From IMG/VR virus record IMGVR_UViG_3300048672_000292, positions 1-27,945 of that record: a DNA stretch of 27,945 nucleotides; one strand, 5' to 3'. The stretch comes from a virus. The notes under the pieces were generated by a model that searched no databases, was not told the DNA's origin, and was given only the letters and a program-made list of their open reading frames with translations. Made by a program: the position numbers and the translations under genes. Below are positions 27,838-27,945 of this stretch, piece by piece; the stretch's first letter is position 1, and the number at the start of each line of letters is the position of its first letter.

Positions 27838-27945
27838 TTAACTATTATTTTTCAATAACTGTTCACACGCGATAACCGCCCATGATTCCAAGTTAATTTC
27901 ACCCGCATAGTGTTTGTTCAAAATAAAGTTAGGTTCATACCAATC
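27838..27945 (-). CDS. C-terminal end of an unidentified gene
   Basis: The - strand frame is open from the right edge to TAA at 27838-27840, giving 35 residues ending WAVIACEQLLKNNS. The start is outside the window. It lies upstream of the clamp in the same direction. Too short to assign; the Cys/Gln-containing helix shows nothing specific. Confidence 0.6.
   Translation of the reverse strand, partial: DWYEPNFILNKHYAGEINLESWAVIACEQLLKNNS

Noticed and set aside
1-27945. CRISPR array, insertion sequence, integrase or attachment site
   Set aside because: No regularly spaced repeats, transposase-like or integrase-like proteins, or terminal repeats were seen.

Overview
This window is part of the genome of an AT-rich, tailed double-stranded DNA phage. 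Tail and fibre genes are packed on the + strand (1-5756). Everything from 5808 to the right edge reads on the - strand: lysis, DNA modification, replication, nucleotide metabolism and recombination genes, with overlapping stops and starts, strong Shine-Dalgarno sites and no housekeeping genes. A class I ribonucleotide reductase, DUF669/AAA_24/Cas4-like nuclease genes and GH24 lysozymes fit a phage of a Gram-negative, probably gammaproteobacterial, host. The host cannot be fixed from the sequence.

Region 1 (1-5756, +) is a tail-tip/fibre operon. It holds a likely beta-propeller fibre, a small XkdW-like protein, a small membrane-anchored protein, several short virion proteins, a LamG-like protein with a long 20-residue repeat region, and a fibre/tail-adaptor-like protein. 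It converges on the - strand block at a bidirectional terminator (5778-5804).

Region 2 (5808-12831, -) holds a signal-peptide lysozyme, a DNA methyltransferase, a Rha-family regulator behind its own promoter and a structured leader, a family B DNA polymerase broken by a one-base frameshift, a holin-like and endolysin cassette with its own extended -10 promoter, and small genes including a DUF1064 nuclease and a MazG-like protein. Four intrinsic terminators divide the block.

Region 3 (12845-20653, -) holds nrdA and nrdB, about ten unrecognised small genes, an SF2 helicase with a zinc finger, and a free-standing homing endonuclease made of two HNH-AP2 units.

Region 4 (20664-27945, -) is the recombination and replication module: Cas4/RecB-like nuclease, DUF669 ssDNA-binding protein, AAA_24 (Sak4-like) ATPase, HTH proteins and a beta-type sliding clamp. 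Around the nuclease is a tiled chain of micro-ORFs (22-63 codons) joined by 4-base ATGA/GTGA overlaps, several of them predicted membrane peptides.

The clamp, polymerase, helicase, DUF669 protein and nucleotide reductase would serve replication. The nuclease, ATPase and DUF669 protein would serve annealing-type recombination. The most notable items are the micro-ORF chains, the rha leader RNA, the paralogous lysozymes with different catalytic-triad changes, the polymerase frameshift, the duplicated homing endonuclease and the 20-residue repeats of the tail protein.
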